23,778 nucleotides of DNA from Spirochaetaceae bacterium (GCA_031265015.1 JAISDG010000192.1:1-23778); one strand, 5' to 3'. Numbered from the stretch's first letter, positions 1 through 8,259 are shown. The notes: generated by a model from the sequence alone, not told the origin. Numbers and translations: made by a program.

Positions 1-5
1 CTCAT

Positions 6-16
6 AAACCGGGTTT
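6..16. promoter_or_regulatory. small palindrome upstream of the xylB promoter
   Basis: The sequence AAACC-G-GGTTT is a perfect odd-centred palindrome ending 14 bases before the putative -35 box of xylB. It could be a half of an operator or an activator site. It could also be the remnant of something belonging to the gene outside the window. There is no second copy near the other promoters, so support is weak. Confidence 0.2.
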
Positions 17-30
17 CTCGTACCGGACAA

Positions 31-59
31 TTGGCAAAGTAAAAACAGCGTGGTATACT
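31..59 (+). promoter_or_regulatory. sigma70-type promoter of xylBA
   Basis: TTGGCA (31-36) and TATACT (54-59) are separated by 17 bases, close to the housekeeping consensus. Transcription would start near base 66 and give a leader of about 20 bases, which contains the AAGGAGGG ribosome-binding site (73-80) of xylB. The good match to consensus suggests a promoter that does not strictly need an activator. Control by a repressor or from further upstream cannot be judged here. Confidence 0.7.
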
Positions 60-86
60 GGCGTTGCTTCATAAGGAGGGATTGCC

Positions 87-1577
87 ATGAAAACCGTATG
101 CGGCATTGATCTGGGGACCCAAAGCTGTAAAGTGGTTCTCTACGATTACGAACAAAAAACCATCGCCGCCTCTTCCCAGGCGGCCATAGAGCTGATAGCG
201 GAAAACGACGGGACCCGGGAACAAAAGGCCGAATGGTACCGGAACGCCCTGGCGGCCTGCTTTGCGGCGCTGCCGGAGGACGCGAAAAAAACCATCGCCG
301 CTATCGGCGTTTCCGGCCAGCAGCACGGTTTCGTGCCGCTGGACGAAAACGGCAGGCCCCTCTACAACGTCAAATTGTGGTGCGATACCGCCACCGCCGC
401 GGAATGTGACGACCTTACCAGGGCCGCCGGCGGGGAAGACGCGATCATTGCCGCCGCGGGACTTCCCATGCGGCCCGGTTATACCGCGCCGAAGGTACTG
501 TGGCTTAAAAAACACCGGCCCGAAGCCTTCAAACGGCTGGCCCATATCCTCCTTCCCCACGATTATGTAAACTATCTTTTAACCGGCGCTTACACCGCCG
601 AATACGGCGACGCTTCCGGGACGGCCCTCTTTGACGTCCGGCGGCGGGAATGGTCTTCCCGGATAGCCGCTCTTATCGATCCCAAGGTGATTGGCTGTCT
701 CCCCGGCCTTGTTAAGCCCGAAGCCGCCGCGGGGGTCGTATCCGCCGCGGCCGCGGCGGAATTCGGCATACCCCCGGGAATTCCCGTTGCCTCCGGCGGC
801 GGGGACAATATGATGGGGGCGGTGGGTACCGGTACGGTTAAGGACGGCTTTTTAACCATGAGCCTGGGAACCTCCGGCACCCTGTACGGCTATTCGGACG
901 CGCCGGTGATCGATCCCTCCGGGGATTTGGCGGCCTTCTGCTCATCCACCGGGGGATGGCTCCCCCTGCTCTGTACGATGAACTGTACCGTAGCCAGCGA
1001 AGAATTCCGCAGCCTCTTCGGTCTGGATGTTAAAGCCTTCGACGCCGAGGCTTCCAAAGCCCCGGTGGGATCCGAAGGAATCGTTATACTGCCCTTCTTT
1101 AACGGTGAGCGGACCCCGAATCTTCCCAACGGCAGGGCAAGCGTCAACGGTATTTCCGCGGCAAATTTTAAACGGGAAAATATTGCCCGGGCCGCTCTGG
1201 AATCGGCGATCTTCGGGATGCGGATCGGCATGGAAAGCTTTAACAGGCTGGGCTTTAAGGCCAGGGAAATCAGGCTGATCGGCGGCGGCGCCAAAAGCCC
1301 CCTGTGGCAGAGTATTGCCGCCAATGTATTAAAGCTTCCCGTGCGGGCGCCCTCCGGGGGCGAAGCGGCGGCCATGGGCGGGGCAATCCAGGCCCTGTGG
1401 CGCCTGGCTCACGCGGGCGTTTCGGGGTTAAGCACGTCCATCGGCGAACTCTGCGGCGAGCATGTGGTATTGGAAGGGGCCCTGGTGGAGCCGGACGGCA
1501 AAGCCTCCGCGGCCTATGACGAAGCGTATGCGGTTTATTCCGGGTATTTGGGGGCGTTAAGCCCGCTCTATAAGTAA
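87..1577 (+). CDS. xylB: xylulokinase
   Basis: ATP-dependent kinase that phosphorylates D-xylulose to D-xylulose 5-phosphate, the entry to the pentose phosphate pathway; cytoplasmic. The 496-residue length is normal for FGGY-family sugar kinases. The N-terminal ATPase-fold motif GIDLGTQSCKVVLYD has the conserved Asp at residue 8. A substrate-loop SGQQHG follows at about 75-80, and the catalytic base lies in GGGDN (Asp240), equivalent to Asp233 of E. coli XylB. The C-terminal FGGY region includes LIGGGAKSPLWQ and GGEAAAMGGA. The ATG is preceded by AAGGAGGG at six bases, which fixes the start. xylA follows 18 bases downstream, so the two are co-transcribed. A different FGGY kinase (ribulo-, glycerol or gluconate kinase) is possible from motifs alone, but the adjacent xylose isomerase makes XylB very likely. 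Confidence 0.95.
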   Translation: MKTVCGIDLGTQSCKVVLYDYEQKTIAASSQAAIELIAENDGTREQKAEWYRNALAACFAALPEDAKKTIAAIGVSGQQHGFVPLDENGRPLYNVKLWCDTATAAECDDLTRAAGGEDAIIAAAGLPMRPGYTAPKVLWLKKHRPEAFKRLAHILLPHDYVNYLLTGAYTAEYGDASGTALFDVRRREWSSRIAALIDPKVIGCLPGLVKPEAAAGVVSAAAAAEFGIPPGIPVASGGGDNMMGAVGTGTVKDGFLTMSLGTSGTLYGYSDAPVIDPSGDLAAFCSSTGGWLPLLCTMNCTVASEEFRSLFGLDVKAFDAEASKAPVGSEGIVILPFFNGERTPNLPNGRASVNGISAANFKRENIARAALESAIFGMRIGMESFNRLGFKAREIRLIGGGAKSPLWQSIAANVLKLPVRAPSGGEAAAMGGAIQALWRLAHAGVSGLSTSIGELCGEHVVLEGALVEPDGKASAAYDEAYAVYSGYLGALSPLYK

Positions 1578-1595
1578 TTTTTACGGAGGAAAAGT

Positions 1596-2942
1596 ATGGC
1601 GGATTTTTATGCAGGAAAGAAAGAGTACTTCCCCGGGATCGGGAAGATCAAGTACGAGGGGCCCAAGAGCGGCAATGCCCTGGCCTTTAAGTATTACGAT
1701 CCCGAAAAAGTGGTGGGCAAAAAGAAGATGAAAGATCATCTTCGTTTTGCCATCGCCTACTGGCACAGTTTCTGCGCCGACGGAACGGATCCCTTCGGCT
1801 CGGTTACCCATCCCCACCCCTGGGTTACCGACGCGGAAACTCCCATGGAGGCGGCGGAACACAGAATGGACGCGGCCTTTGAATTTTTTACCAAACTGGG
1901 CGCGGGTTTTTATTGCTTTCATGACCGGGACATGGCTCCCGAAGGGGACAGTCCCGCGGAAAGCGAAAAGACCCTGTTTACCATGGTAGCCAGGGCCAAG
2001 AAACTGCAAAAGGCCACGGGGGTTAAGCTCCTCTGGGGTACGGCAAATCTCTTTAGCAATCCCCGGTACATGAACGGCGCCGCCACCAATCCCGAATTCG
2101 GGGTGCTGGCCATTGCCGCCAACCAGGTTAAATCCGCCATCGACGCCACCATAGAACTGGGCGGCCAGGGCTACACCTTCTGGGGCGGCCGCGAAGGTTA
2201 CATGAGCCTCCTCAACACCGACCTGAAGCGCGAAAAGGATCATATCGGCCGTTTTCTGGGCCTTGCCAGGGACTATGCCCGCAAACAGGGGTTCAAGGGC
2301 GCGTTCTACATTGAACCAAAACCCATGGAACCCACCAAGCACCAGTACGACTACGATGTAGAAACCGTGGGGCTGTTCCTTAAGACCTACGGCCTGGAAA
2401 AAGATTTTAGGGTGAACATCGAAGCGAACCACGCGGAATTGGCGGGCCATGATTTCTTCCACGAACTGGAAACCGCCGCCGCCCTGGGGATCTTCGGTTC
2501 CGTGGATGCCAACCGGGGTGATTTTATCACCGGCTGGGATACGGATCAGTTCCCCTTCAGTTATTACGAAACAGCGCTGGCCCTGTACGCAATCCTGAAA
2601 GTAGGGGGCTTTACCACCGGGGGCCTTAACTTTGACGCCAAGATCCGCCGCAATTCGGTGGATCCGGCGGACCTTTTCCTGGCCCACATCGGCGGCATGG
2701 ACGCCTTTGCGGCGGGCCTGGAAATCGCCAGCCGGATTATCAAGGACGGCGTCATTCCCGGTTTTGTTAAAAAGCGGTATGCCTCCTTTAGTTCCGGCGA
2801 CGGCGCCAAATACGAAAAGGGCCTGTTGTCCTTTGCCGATTTAGCCAAAATAGGCGGCGTAAAGTACGGCAAAGCAGGCATTACTTCGGGTAAACAGGAA
2901 TACCTGGAGAATGTCTTTAATCAATACCTGCTGGGCCTGTAA
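1596..2942 (+). CDS. xylA: xylose isomerase
   Basis: Interconverts D-xylose and D-xylulose with two divalent metal ions (Mg, Mn or Co) in a TIM barrel; cytoplasmic. The 448-residue length fits the longer class II isomerases (E. coli type, about 440). Visible family motifs are YWHSFCADGTDPFG, FHDRDMAPEG with catalytic His109 and Asp112, GYTFWGGREGY, the metal-site IEPKPMEPTKHQYD, NIEANHAELAGHDFFHEL, and GSVDANRGDFITGWDTDQFP with further metal ligands. The GGAGGA site (1585-1590) sits five bases before the ATG. The gene lies 18 bases after xylB, so its product feeds directly into the xylulokinase step. It ends just before a long hairpin, so its mRNA may be separated from or protected against the next genes. 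No key residue appears to be missing. Confidence 0.97.
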   Translation: MADFYAGKKEYFPGIGKIKYEGPKSGNALAFKYYDPEKVVGKKKMKDHLRFAIAYWHSFCADGTDPFGSVTHPHPWVTDAETPMEAAEHRMDAAFEFFTKLGAGFYCFHDRDMAPEGDSPAESEKTLFTMVARAKKLQKATGVKLLWGTANLFSNPRYMNGAATNPEFGVLAIAANQVKSAIDATIELGGQGYTFWGGREGYMSLLNTDLKREKDHIGRFLGLARDYARKQGFKGAFYIEPKPMEPTKHQYDYDVETVGLFLKTYGLEKDFRVNIEANHAELAGHDFFHELETAAALGIFGSVDANRGDFITGWDTDQFPFSYYETALALYAILKVGGFTTGGLNFDAKIRRNSVDPADLFLAHIGGMDAFAAGLEIASRIIKDGVIPGFVKKRYASFSSGDGAKYEKGLLSFADLAKIGGVKYGKAGITSGKQEYLENVFNQYLLGL

Positions 2943-2948
2943 AGATCA

Positions 2949-2998
2949 GGACTAAGGGCTTCCCTCGGTTTACTATCTTAGGGGGAAGCCTTTAGTCC
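2949..2998 (+). other. long hairpin between xylA and the sensor genes
   Basis: Bases 2949-2964 (GGACTAAGGGCTTCCC) pair with 2983-2998 over 16 positions with a single G-U pair and an 18-base loop. No run of T follows, so it is not a classical intrinsic terminator. It may act as an mRNA 3' stabiliser for xylBA, as a processing site, or as a control element for the next gene. The only purine-rich stretch that could bind ribosomes, GGGGGAAG (2981-2988), is mostly inside the stem and is 25 bases from the next ATG. Confidence 0.65.
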
Positions 2999-3013
2999 GG
3001 CCATGCCGTAACC

Positions 3014-4015
3014 ATGAAAAAGCTATTGTCCCTGGGGCTGCTTCTGTCCGGTATTCTTTCCTTAACGGCTTTTTTGGGTTCCCTGTATAAAGCCTGGCGG
3101 CTCTATATCCTGACCCCGGTTTCCGCCCCTACCTTAATTTATCATTTTTCCATGTACCTTCCCGATAACCGGAATTCCTTTTTTGAGGGGATTATCCAGG
3201 GGGCCGAACGGGCCGCGGAGGAACTGAATTCCGCGGTTTCCATCCATTCCATTGATCCCGCAAAGAACGAACTGGAAACCGCGGCCTTTACCGGCGTGGA
3301 CGGGGTGATTGTCTGCCCGTATCTGGACGACGCCCTGGCCCGCAGGCAGCTGGAAAAGCTTAGCCAATACCAGATGCCGGCGGTTTTGATTAACCACAAT
3401 CTGCCCAACGATAGACCCTGGCCCTTTATCGGCGTTAACAATTTTGACATGGGCCGGCGCATCGGCATGTTGTCCATGCTGCCCGGCGGCGAACCGGTCA
3501 GGCTGGCGGTGGTGTACAGCGACAAGGCGCCGGGAATCTACGCGGAGCGGGAACTGGTAGAAATGGGTATTTCCGCCGCCCTGGAAAACCGGCTTGAAGG
3601 CGCCATCCTGCGCTACAGAACCAACCTGAACCCCCTGGACGCCGAAACCCTGCTGGTCCGGCTTTTCCGCGGAGGGAACGGTTCCGACGCCGGCTCTGCC
3701 GAAACTGCCGGATTTCCCGGCGAAGGAAGCATGGCGATTAACACCATCGTCTTTACCGATCCCGCGGATACCATCGCCGCCGCCCAGACCCTGGTGGACC
3801 TGAACCTGGTGGGGCGCATGCAGGTTATCGGTTTCGGCGCCGATGCGGGAGTTACCGAAAGTATCCGGAAGGGGATTATCTCCGCTTCGGTGGTGATCAA
3901 TTCGGACCGTATCGGCTATGAAGCGGTCCGTTCCCTGGCCGCCATCCGTACCACCGGGTATACCTCCACCTCGATTGATACGGGGATCGATATTATTACC
4001 GGCGGCAATCTGTGA
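3014..4015 (+). CDS. membrane-anchored periplasmic sugar-binding protein, probable sensor subunit (XylFII-like)
   Basis: A 333-residue protein of the LacI/RbsB-type periplasmic-binding fold. Residues about 3-25 form an uncleaved-looking membrane segment with no lipobox Cys, so it is probably held in the inner membrane facing the periplasm. The sugar-binding domain starts near residue 42 (YHFSMYLPDNRNSFFEGI) and continues through GVDGVIVCPY, FIGVNNFDMGRRIGMLS and VIGFGADAGVTESIRKG. A Gly/Ser/Ala-rich insert lies near 219-238. It ends ten bases before a YesM-type kinase gene, the layout of the clostridial XylFII-LytS/YesN three-component system, in which a membrane-bound binding protein passes the xylose signal to the kinase. 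A role as sensor rather than transport protein is inferred from this context. The ATG at 3014 is the natural start for the membrane segment, yet no ribosome-binding site is visible. The true ligand is unknown. Confidence 0.8.
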   Translation: MKKLLSLGLLLSGILSLTAFLGSLYKAWRLYILTPVSAPTLIYHFSMYLPDNRNSFFEGIIQGAERAAEELNSAVSIHSIDPAKNELETAAFTGVDGVIVCPYLDDALARRQLEKLSQYQMPAVLINHNLPNDRPWPFIGVNNFDMGRRIGMLSMLPGGEPVRLAVVYSDKAPGIYAERELVEMGISAALENRLEGAILRYRTNLNPLDAETLLVRLFRGGNGSDAGSAETAGFPGEGSMAINTIVFTDPADTIAAAQTLVDLNLVGRMQVIGFGADAGVTESIRKGIISASVVINSDRIGYEAVRSLAAIRTTGYTSTSIDTGIDIITGGNL

Positions 4016-4025
4016 GGGCGGATGG

Positions 4026-5525
4026 ATGAAGCGGTATCACCGGTCCTTCAGCGTTCAGATTTTTTTAAGTATCCTGGGGGCGTTTTTTTTGCTGGTCTTT
4101 TCCACCGCGTATATTTTGTTTTGTAACCAGAAAATCCAGGATTTTTCGGCCCGGAGTTTTGAACAGGAGCGGTTCCTCAATTCAATCCAGCAGGATTTGG
4201 CGGCCTACGAAGGGCCGCTCATGGAATTCCTTTCTACCCGGTCTTCCAATGCCTTGGCCCAGTTTCTTATCGATACCCAGACCCTCCGGCAAAAGCTGCC
4301 CGTCTACCGGCAGATCCATGACAATCCCGTGGACCTTAAAGAGCGGGAACTCTATGCCCTTATCTTTCATTATATTAACCTGGCGGAGGAGGCAATAGAA
4401 GAAAAGCGGGGCCGGAATATTTCCGCCTACACCGCCATATACGAAGAAATGGCAGGCCTGAAAGAATACATCACCCGGGAAATAGACGCGGTTAGTACCG
4501 AGCGTTTTCGTTTTCAGCTGGAAGCCTATGAACATTTTCTTGCGGAATCGGGAACTATCCAGTTGTGGAATTTTATCTTTGTTATTTCCACATCGGTTTT
4601 TTCAATACTCATTTTGCTGTATTCGATTAACCGCTTTACCAATCCCTTAAGGCGGCTTTCCGCCATGACCAGGGAACTGTCCTCGGGGAACTTTGGCATT
4701 CCCGATCTGGAAACAGGCCGGGATTCCGTCGAAGAACTGGATCAGGTGATCGACGCCTTTAACCACATGAAGGGGGAAATCTCCAAATATATAGAAGAAA
4801 TCCGCTGGCAGGAGAATATCAAGCAGGAATACATGCAGGAAAAGATGCGGAACATGAAGATGGAGGGCCTGGTACGGCACATGGAAATTTACGCGCTCCA
4901 GGCCCAGATGAATCCCCACTTTCTTTTTAATACGATTAATACCGGCATGCAGCTTGCCATTGTGGAAGGAGCGGACAGAACCGGAGAGTACATGGATTAT
5001 ATGGCCCGGCTCTTCAGGCACATTATACGGAACAAGGAGATCATTGTTCCCCTGCGCCACGAAATCCAGGGGCTTGATTATTACTTTTATATCCTGCGGG
5101 TGCGGTTTCCCCGCAATCTGGAACTGAACGTGGACTGCGCCGAAACCTTTCTGGATGCCTGCAAGGTGCCGGTTTCCATCCTGCAGCCCCTGGTGGAAAA
5201 TTCGATCATCCATGCCTTTAAAGACGCGGACGAAGATTTTCCCCGCCGCATACAGGTCCGGGCGGAAAATCGGGAAGGGCGGCTGGTGCTTTCGGTCAGC
5301 GACAATGGCCGGGGCATGGAAAAAGAAACCGCGAAAAAACTCCTCCATCCCCAGTCCCTTTCCGAGTCTTCCGTATCCCGGATTATGGGGCTTGAAAGCG
5401 TTATCCAGCGGCTGTACTTTTTTTATCCCGGCGATGAAGAAGTGGCGGATATTGAAACCGGTCCGGAAGGAACCACCATAATTATCCGTATCGATACAGA
5501 GAGGGAGCCGTGTTTAGCGTTTTAA
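4026..5525 (+). CDS. sensor histidine kinase, YesM/LytS type
   Basis: Inner-membrane kinase, 499 residues from the ATG at 4026. The frame stays open further upstream, but this ATG has a GAGGG site (4014-4018) overlapping the previous stop and starts just before the first membrane segment. Membrane helix 1 is at about 9-30 and an extracytoplasmic domain at about 31-178. Helix 2 (LWNFIFVISTSVFSILILL) is followed by a HAMP linker to about 260 and a coiled-coil stretch. The His_kinase domain carries the phospho-acceptor His298 in QAQMNPHFLFNTIN. The ATPase domain has the N-box VENSIIHAF (Asn392) and DNGRGM. The motif set is that of the HPK7 family (LytS, YesM). It lies between a membrane-bound binding protein and a YesN-type regulator whose gene it overlaps by 16 bases, so it almost certainly phosphorylates that regulator. 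The ligand, probably xylose or a related sugar, is inferred. Confidence 0.93.
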   Translation: MKRYHRSFSVQIFLSILGAFFLLVFSTAYILFCNQKIQDFSARSFEQERFLNSIQQDLAAYEGPLMEFLSTRSSNALAQFLIDTQTLRQKLPVYRQIHDNPVDLKERELYALIFHYINLAEEAIEEKRGRNISAYTAIYEEMAGLKEYITREIDAVSTERFRFQLEAYEHFLAESGTIQLWNFIFVISTSVFSILILLYSINRFTNPLRRLSAMTRELSSGNFGIPDLETGRDSVEELDQVIDAFNHMKGEISKYIEEIRWQENIKQEYMQEKMRNMKMEGLVRHMEIYALQAQMNPHFLFNTINTGMQLAIVEGADRTGEYMDYMARLFRHIIRNKEIIVPLRHEIQGLDYYFYILRVRFPRNLELNVDCAETFLDACKVPVSILQPLVENSIIHAFKDADEDFPRRIQVRAENREGRLVLSVSDNGRGMEKETAKKLLHPQSLSESSVSRIMGLESVIQRLYFFYPGDEEVADIETGPEGTTIIIRIDTEREPCLAF

Positions 5526-6970
5526 TTGTTGACGATGAAGAGCCAGTCCTGGACAGCTACGAGTTTATGCTTAGGTCCTATGAAGAAATGGACAGCGGCA
5601 GTCCCTTTACCCTGGCCGGCAAGGCCCGGACCGGCTATGAGGCCCTCAAGCTGATCTACGAAGCGGAACCGGATCTGGTATTTATGGATATTAACATTCC
5701 CGGTATAGACGGCCTTTCGGTTCTGGAAGATGTGTATAGAAAGTACCCCCGGATGGTCTGCATTCTGTCCACCGCCTATGAACGGTTTGATCTGGCCCAG
5801 CGGGCCATACCCCTGGGAGTTTTTGCCTATCTGGTCAAACCCGTTTCAAAAAAGACTTTTTTTGAAACCCTGGAACAGGCCCTGGCTCAGCTTCGTTCCA
5901 GGCCCCGGGAAAGATTCGAGTACTACAACGATTCCCTGCAAAGGCTTATGCGCAAGGATATCTGGGTGGAAATGAGCGAAGAAACCTGGTCACGGTACCG
6001 GGAACAGCTGGGCCTGCCTTCGGATTACGGCATAATTCTTCATGTGGAACTGGAAAAGGATCTGGAAATCTGGCAGCTCCGCATTGCGGAACAGCTTTCG
6101 TACAAACATCACTGCATTCACGATTCCATGCTCAACCGGTGCATGTTCCTGGTTTCCGAAGATCTGAACCCCGCCGTCTTCCGGCAAAGGACGGAAAAAA
6201 TGCTCAAGGAAACGCTGGTTTCCCTGGACTGGTACTGCGGAATCGGCGGGCTTTACCGGGGGCCGGAACTGTACCATTCCTGTAACGAAGCCCTGACGGA
6301 ACTGGCGGCAAAACGCAAAGATACCGGGGGCCATATCCGAAGGCGCATAGCGCTGCTCCGGCAAAAGATAGGGCTTGTCCCGGCGGAGGAAGCCAAAGCC
6401 CTTTTTGCCGCGGTATGGGAGCCCCTTTTCAGCGAAGATTTCCAGGCCGCCAAGCTTAAAATGGTTTCGCTTTTTACCCTGCTGCTGGACGATATTTTCG
6501 GCGTGTGGTCAAAAGACAGCGCCGAAACTTTCGACGCTCCACTGCCCATGGATCCCGCGGAGATCATGGGCCTGACCGGCCTGGGCGCCTGGAAGCACTG
6601 GGCGGAGCTGAACTTTGACCGGCTGGTACTGCAGGCAAATCTGGACCGGTCCGGGAACTATCCCCTGCCCCTGGTCCGAGCCCTGGCCTTTATCCGGGAA
6701 AATTATGCCCGGGGCATACAACTCAGCGATGCCGCGGAAGCGGCCCGGGTTTCCCCGGCCCACTTAAGCCGTCTCTTTGCCGAACACCTTAAAACGAATT
6801 TTGTCGATTATGTAACGGCCCTCCGGATAAATGAAGCGGAGCGCCTTTTTAAAGAATCGCTGATAACGGTCAAAGAAGCGGCCTATGCGGTGGGTTACCA
6901 GGACCCCAATTACTTTAGCAAAACCTTCAAAAAGATAAAGGGGGTGCTGCCTACCGAGCTAAAACAGTAA
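5510..6970 (+). CDS. response regulator with AraC-type DNA-binding domain (YesN type)
   Basis: A 486-residue cytoplasmic transcription regulator. The receiver domain (about 1-125) has the acidic pair Asp8-Asp9, phospho-acceptor Asp60 in FMDINIPGIDG, the switch Ser/Thr in ILSTAYE, and the conserved Lys in YLVKPVSKK. A long middle region (about 135-375) of unknown fold is typical of YesN proteins. The C-terminal AraC/XylS domain (about 385-486) has two helix-turn-helix motifs (LSDAAEAARVSPAHLSRLF and VKEAAYAVGYQDPNYFSKTFKK). Start is GTG at 5510 with GAGGGAG just upstream; it overlaps the kinase gene by 16 bases, a sign of translational coupling. It probably activates the downstream binding-protein and transporter genes, by analogy with YesN control of xylFGH in clostridia. 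Binding sites cannot be assigned with confidence. Confidence 0.93.
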   Translation: MFSVLIVDDEEPVLDSYEFMLRSYEEMDSGSPFTLAGKARTGYEALKLIYEAEPDLVFMDINIPGIDGLSVLEDVYRKYPRMVCILSTAYERFDLAQRAIPLGVFAYLVKPVSKKTFFETLEQALAQLRSRPRERFEYYNDSLQRLMRKDIWVEMSEETWSRYREQLGLPSDYGIILHVELEKDLEIWQLRIAEQLSYKHHCIHDSMLNRCMFLVSEDLNPAVFRQRTEKMLKETLVSLDWYCGIGGLYRGPELYHSCNEALTELAAKRKDTGGHIRRRIALLRQKIGLVPAEEAKALFAAVWEPLFSEDFQAAKLKMVSLFTLLLDDIFGVWSKDSAETFDAPLPMDPAEIMGLTGLGAWKHWAELNFDRLVLQANLDRSGNYPLPLVRALAFIRENYARGIQLSDAAEAARVSPAHLSRLFAEHLKTNFVDYVTALRINEAERLFKESLITVKEAAYAVGYQDPNYFSKTFKKIKGVLPTELKQ

Positions 6971-7008
6971 AACCCCGGCGTTTTTTGGCGATGCCCCGGC
7001 TCCCGGAC

Positions 7009-7038
7009 TTGACATGGCGGTTTTGCTAAAGACAGATT
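7009..7038 (+). promoter_or_regulatory. weak promoter candidate before the XylF-type lipoprotein gene
   Basis: A perfect -35 box TTGACA (7009-7014) lies 60 bases before the lipoprotein start. The best -10 at suitable spacing is poor (CAGATT, 7033-7038, 18-base spacer). A promoter with a good -35 and a bad -10, or one dependent on the AraC-type regulator just upstream, is possible. Read-through from the regulator gene is the alternative, since the gap is only 103 bases and has no terminator. Confidence 0.25.
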
Positions 7039-7073
7039 CAGGATGGCAGGGTACACTACATCAAGAGGTCTTT

Positions 7074-8189
7074 ATGCGAATGTTCCGTATCTGTACCGCC
7101 CTTGTTCTGTGCCTGCTGTGTACCGGCTGCGGCCGGCCGCCGGGCCAGGGGGCGGGCCCCCCCGGATCCCTGCCTGCGCAGGCCCAGGACACCGGGAAAT
7201 CCTCCGACAGGCTTACCATCGGGTTTTCCATTGCCACGGCGACCTTTATCATTGAACGGTGGAACAAAGACCTGAAGGTGTTTACCGGCGCGGCCCAGGA
7301 ACTGGGAGCCGATGTGATCGTGCAGCTTTCCGCCGGGGGAATTCGGGAACAGATCTCCCAGATCAACTATATGGTTAACCAGAATATCGACATTCTGGTA
7401 GTTATAGCCCATGATACGGAGCTGATTGCCGGGGCAATCCGGCAGGTTAAGGAAGCGGGAATTCCCGTGATCGCCTATGACCGGCTTATCCAGGGAGTCC
7501 CCCTGGACGCTTATGTTTCCTTTGATTCCCGGGAAGTCGGCCGTCACTTTGGCCGGGCTTTGCGGACTGCGGTTCCCCGGGGCAGATACCTGGTGGTAAA
7601 CGGATCTATTCACGATGTTAACAGTTCCGATATCAGCGCGGGGTTTCATGAAATTATCGACCCTTTGATTAAGTCCGGGGCTGTTGTGCTGGACCGGGAA
7701 ATCTGGCTGGAAGAATGGAGTTCCGACGAAGCCCTGGAAAAAATCGGGGCCATCTTTAATGAAACGGTTAATTTTGATGCCATCGCCTGCGGCAACGACG
7801 CCATCGCCGGAGCGGCAATTCAGCTCCTTTCCGAACGGCGTCTGGCGGGTAAAATAGCCGTCGTGGGCCAGGACGCGGAATTAAGCGCCTGCCAGCGGCT
7901 GGTAGAAGGTACCCAGCTGATGACGGTGTATAAACCCATCGGGAAAGCGGGGGTCCGGGCGGCCCGGCTGGCTGTAACGCTGGCCCTCAAATTGAAGGGA
8001 AAACCCGGGATCGAAGTTCCGCCGCCGGATGCCATGGTTGATAACCACAGCGGGGTCCCGGCGCCCGCATACCTGGAAAAATCCATTGCCATATACGGAA
8101 ACAACATTGACGAGGTAATCCGGGACGGTTTTCATTCCCGGGAAGATGTTTTCCGCAATGCGGGAACAGCGCCCCAGGGAATATTTTGA
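7074..8189 (+). CDS. XylF-type sugar-binding lipoprotein
   Basis: Substrate-binding protein (371 residues) of the xylose/ribose class, probably lipid-anchored. The start is the ATG at 7074, not an open-frame ATG 20 codons earlier, because AAGAGG (7063-7068) precedes it and a lipoprotein signal begins there: a hydrophobic stretch ending LLCTGC, with Cys19 as the lipidation site. A Gly/Pro linker follows, then the binding fold: IGFSIATATFIIERWNKD, INYMVNQNIDILVVIAHD, VIAYDRLIQGVPLDAYVSFD, GNDAIAGAAIQLL, VVGQDAEL and MTVYKPI. The C-terminal YGNNIDEVIRDGFH matches the end of E. coli XylF (NKNNIKDTVIKDGFH), so this is closer to classical XylF than the next binding protein is. No ATPase or permease follows before its terminator. 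It may deliver sugar to the downstream transporter, scavenge sugar, or assist sensing; which is unknown. Confidence 0.88.
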   Translation: MRMFRICTALVLCLLCTGCGRPPGQGAGPPGSLPAQAQDTGKSSDRLTIGFSIATATFIIERWNKDLKVFTGAAQELGADVIVQLSAGGIREQISQINYMVNQNIDILVVIAHDTELIAGAIRQVKEAGIPVIAYDRLIQGVPLDAYVSFDSREVGRHFGRALRTAVPRGRYLVVNGSIHDVNSSDISAGFHEIIDPLIKSGAVVLDREIWLEEWSSDEALEKIGAIFNETVNFDAIACGNDAIAGAAIQLLSERRLAGKIAVVGQDAELSACQRLVEGTQLMTVYKPIGKAGVRAARLAVTLALKLKGKPGIEVPPPDAMVDNHSGVPAPAYLEKSIAIYGNNIDEVIRDGFHSREDVFRNAGTAPQGIF

Positions 8190-8211
8190 CCTCAAAATAT
8201 TCCTTATTTTT
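8178..8211 (+). terminator. intrinsic terminator overlapping the lipoprotein stop codon
   Basis: GGAATATTTTGA (8178-8189) and TCAAAATATTCC (8192-8203) are exact inverse complements separated by CC, and TTATTTTT (8204-8211) follows. The TGA stop codon is the last triplet of the left arm. The stem is AT-rich but long (about 11 usable pairs). It should end or reduce transcription of the sensor-lipoprotein unit before the transporter genes, making the latter a separate transcription unit. Confidence 0.75.
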
Positions 8212-8259
8212 CCCTTTCCGTGCAGAGGATCACAAAAAACCCCGCTTTTTGTCAAAAAA

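Noticed and set aside
1581..2687. 368-codon open frame antisense to xylA
   Set aside because: Mirrors the xylA codons, low-complexity Gly/Phe-rich translation, no start signals and no domain.
3918..4025. N-terminal extension of the histidine kinase overlapping the binding-protein gene
   Set aside because: Proline-rich translation out of frame with the preceding real gene; the ATG at 4026 has a ribosome-binding site and directly precedes the first membrane helix.
8231..8253. ACAAAAA/TTTTTGT inverted repeat as a second terminator or operator
   Set aside because: Seven A/T-rich pairs with one G-C and no T-run on the coding strand; too weak to call separately from the terminator just upstream.
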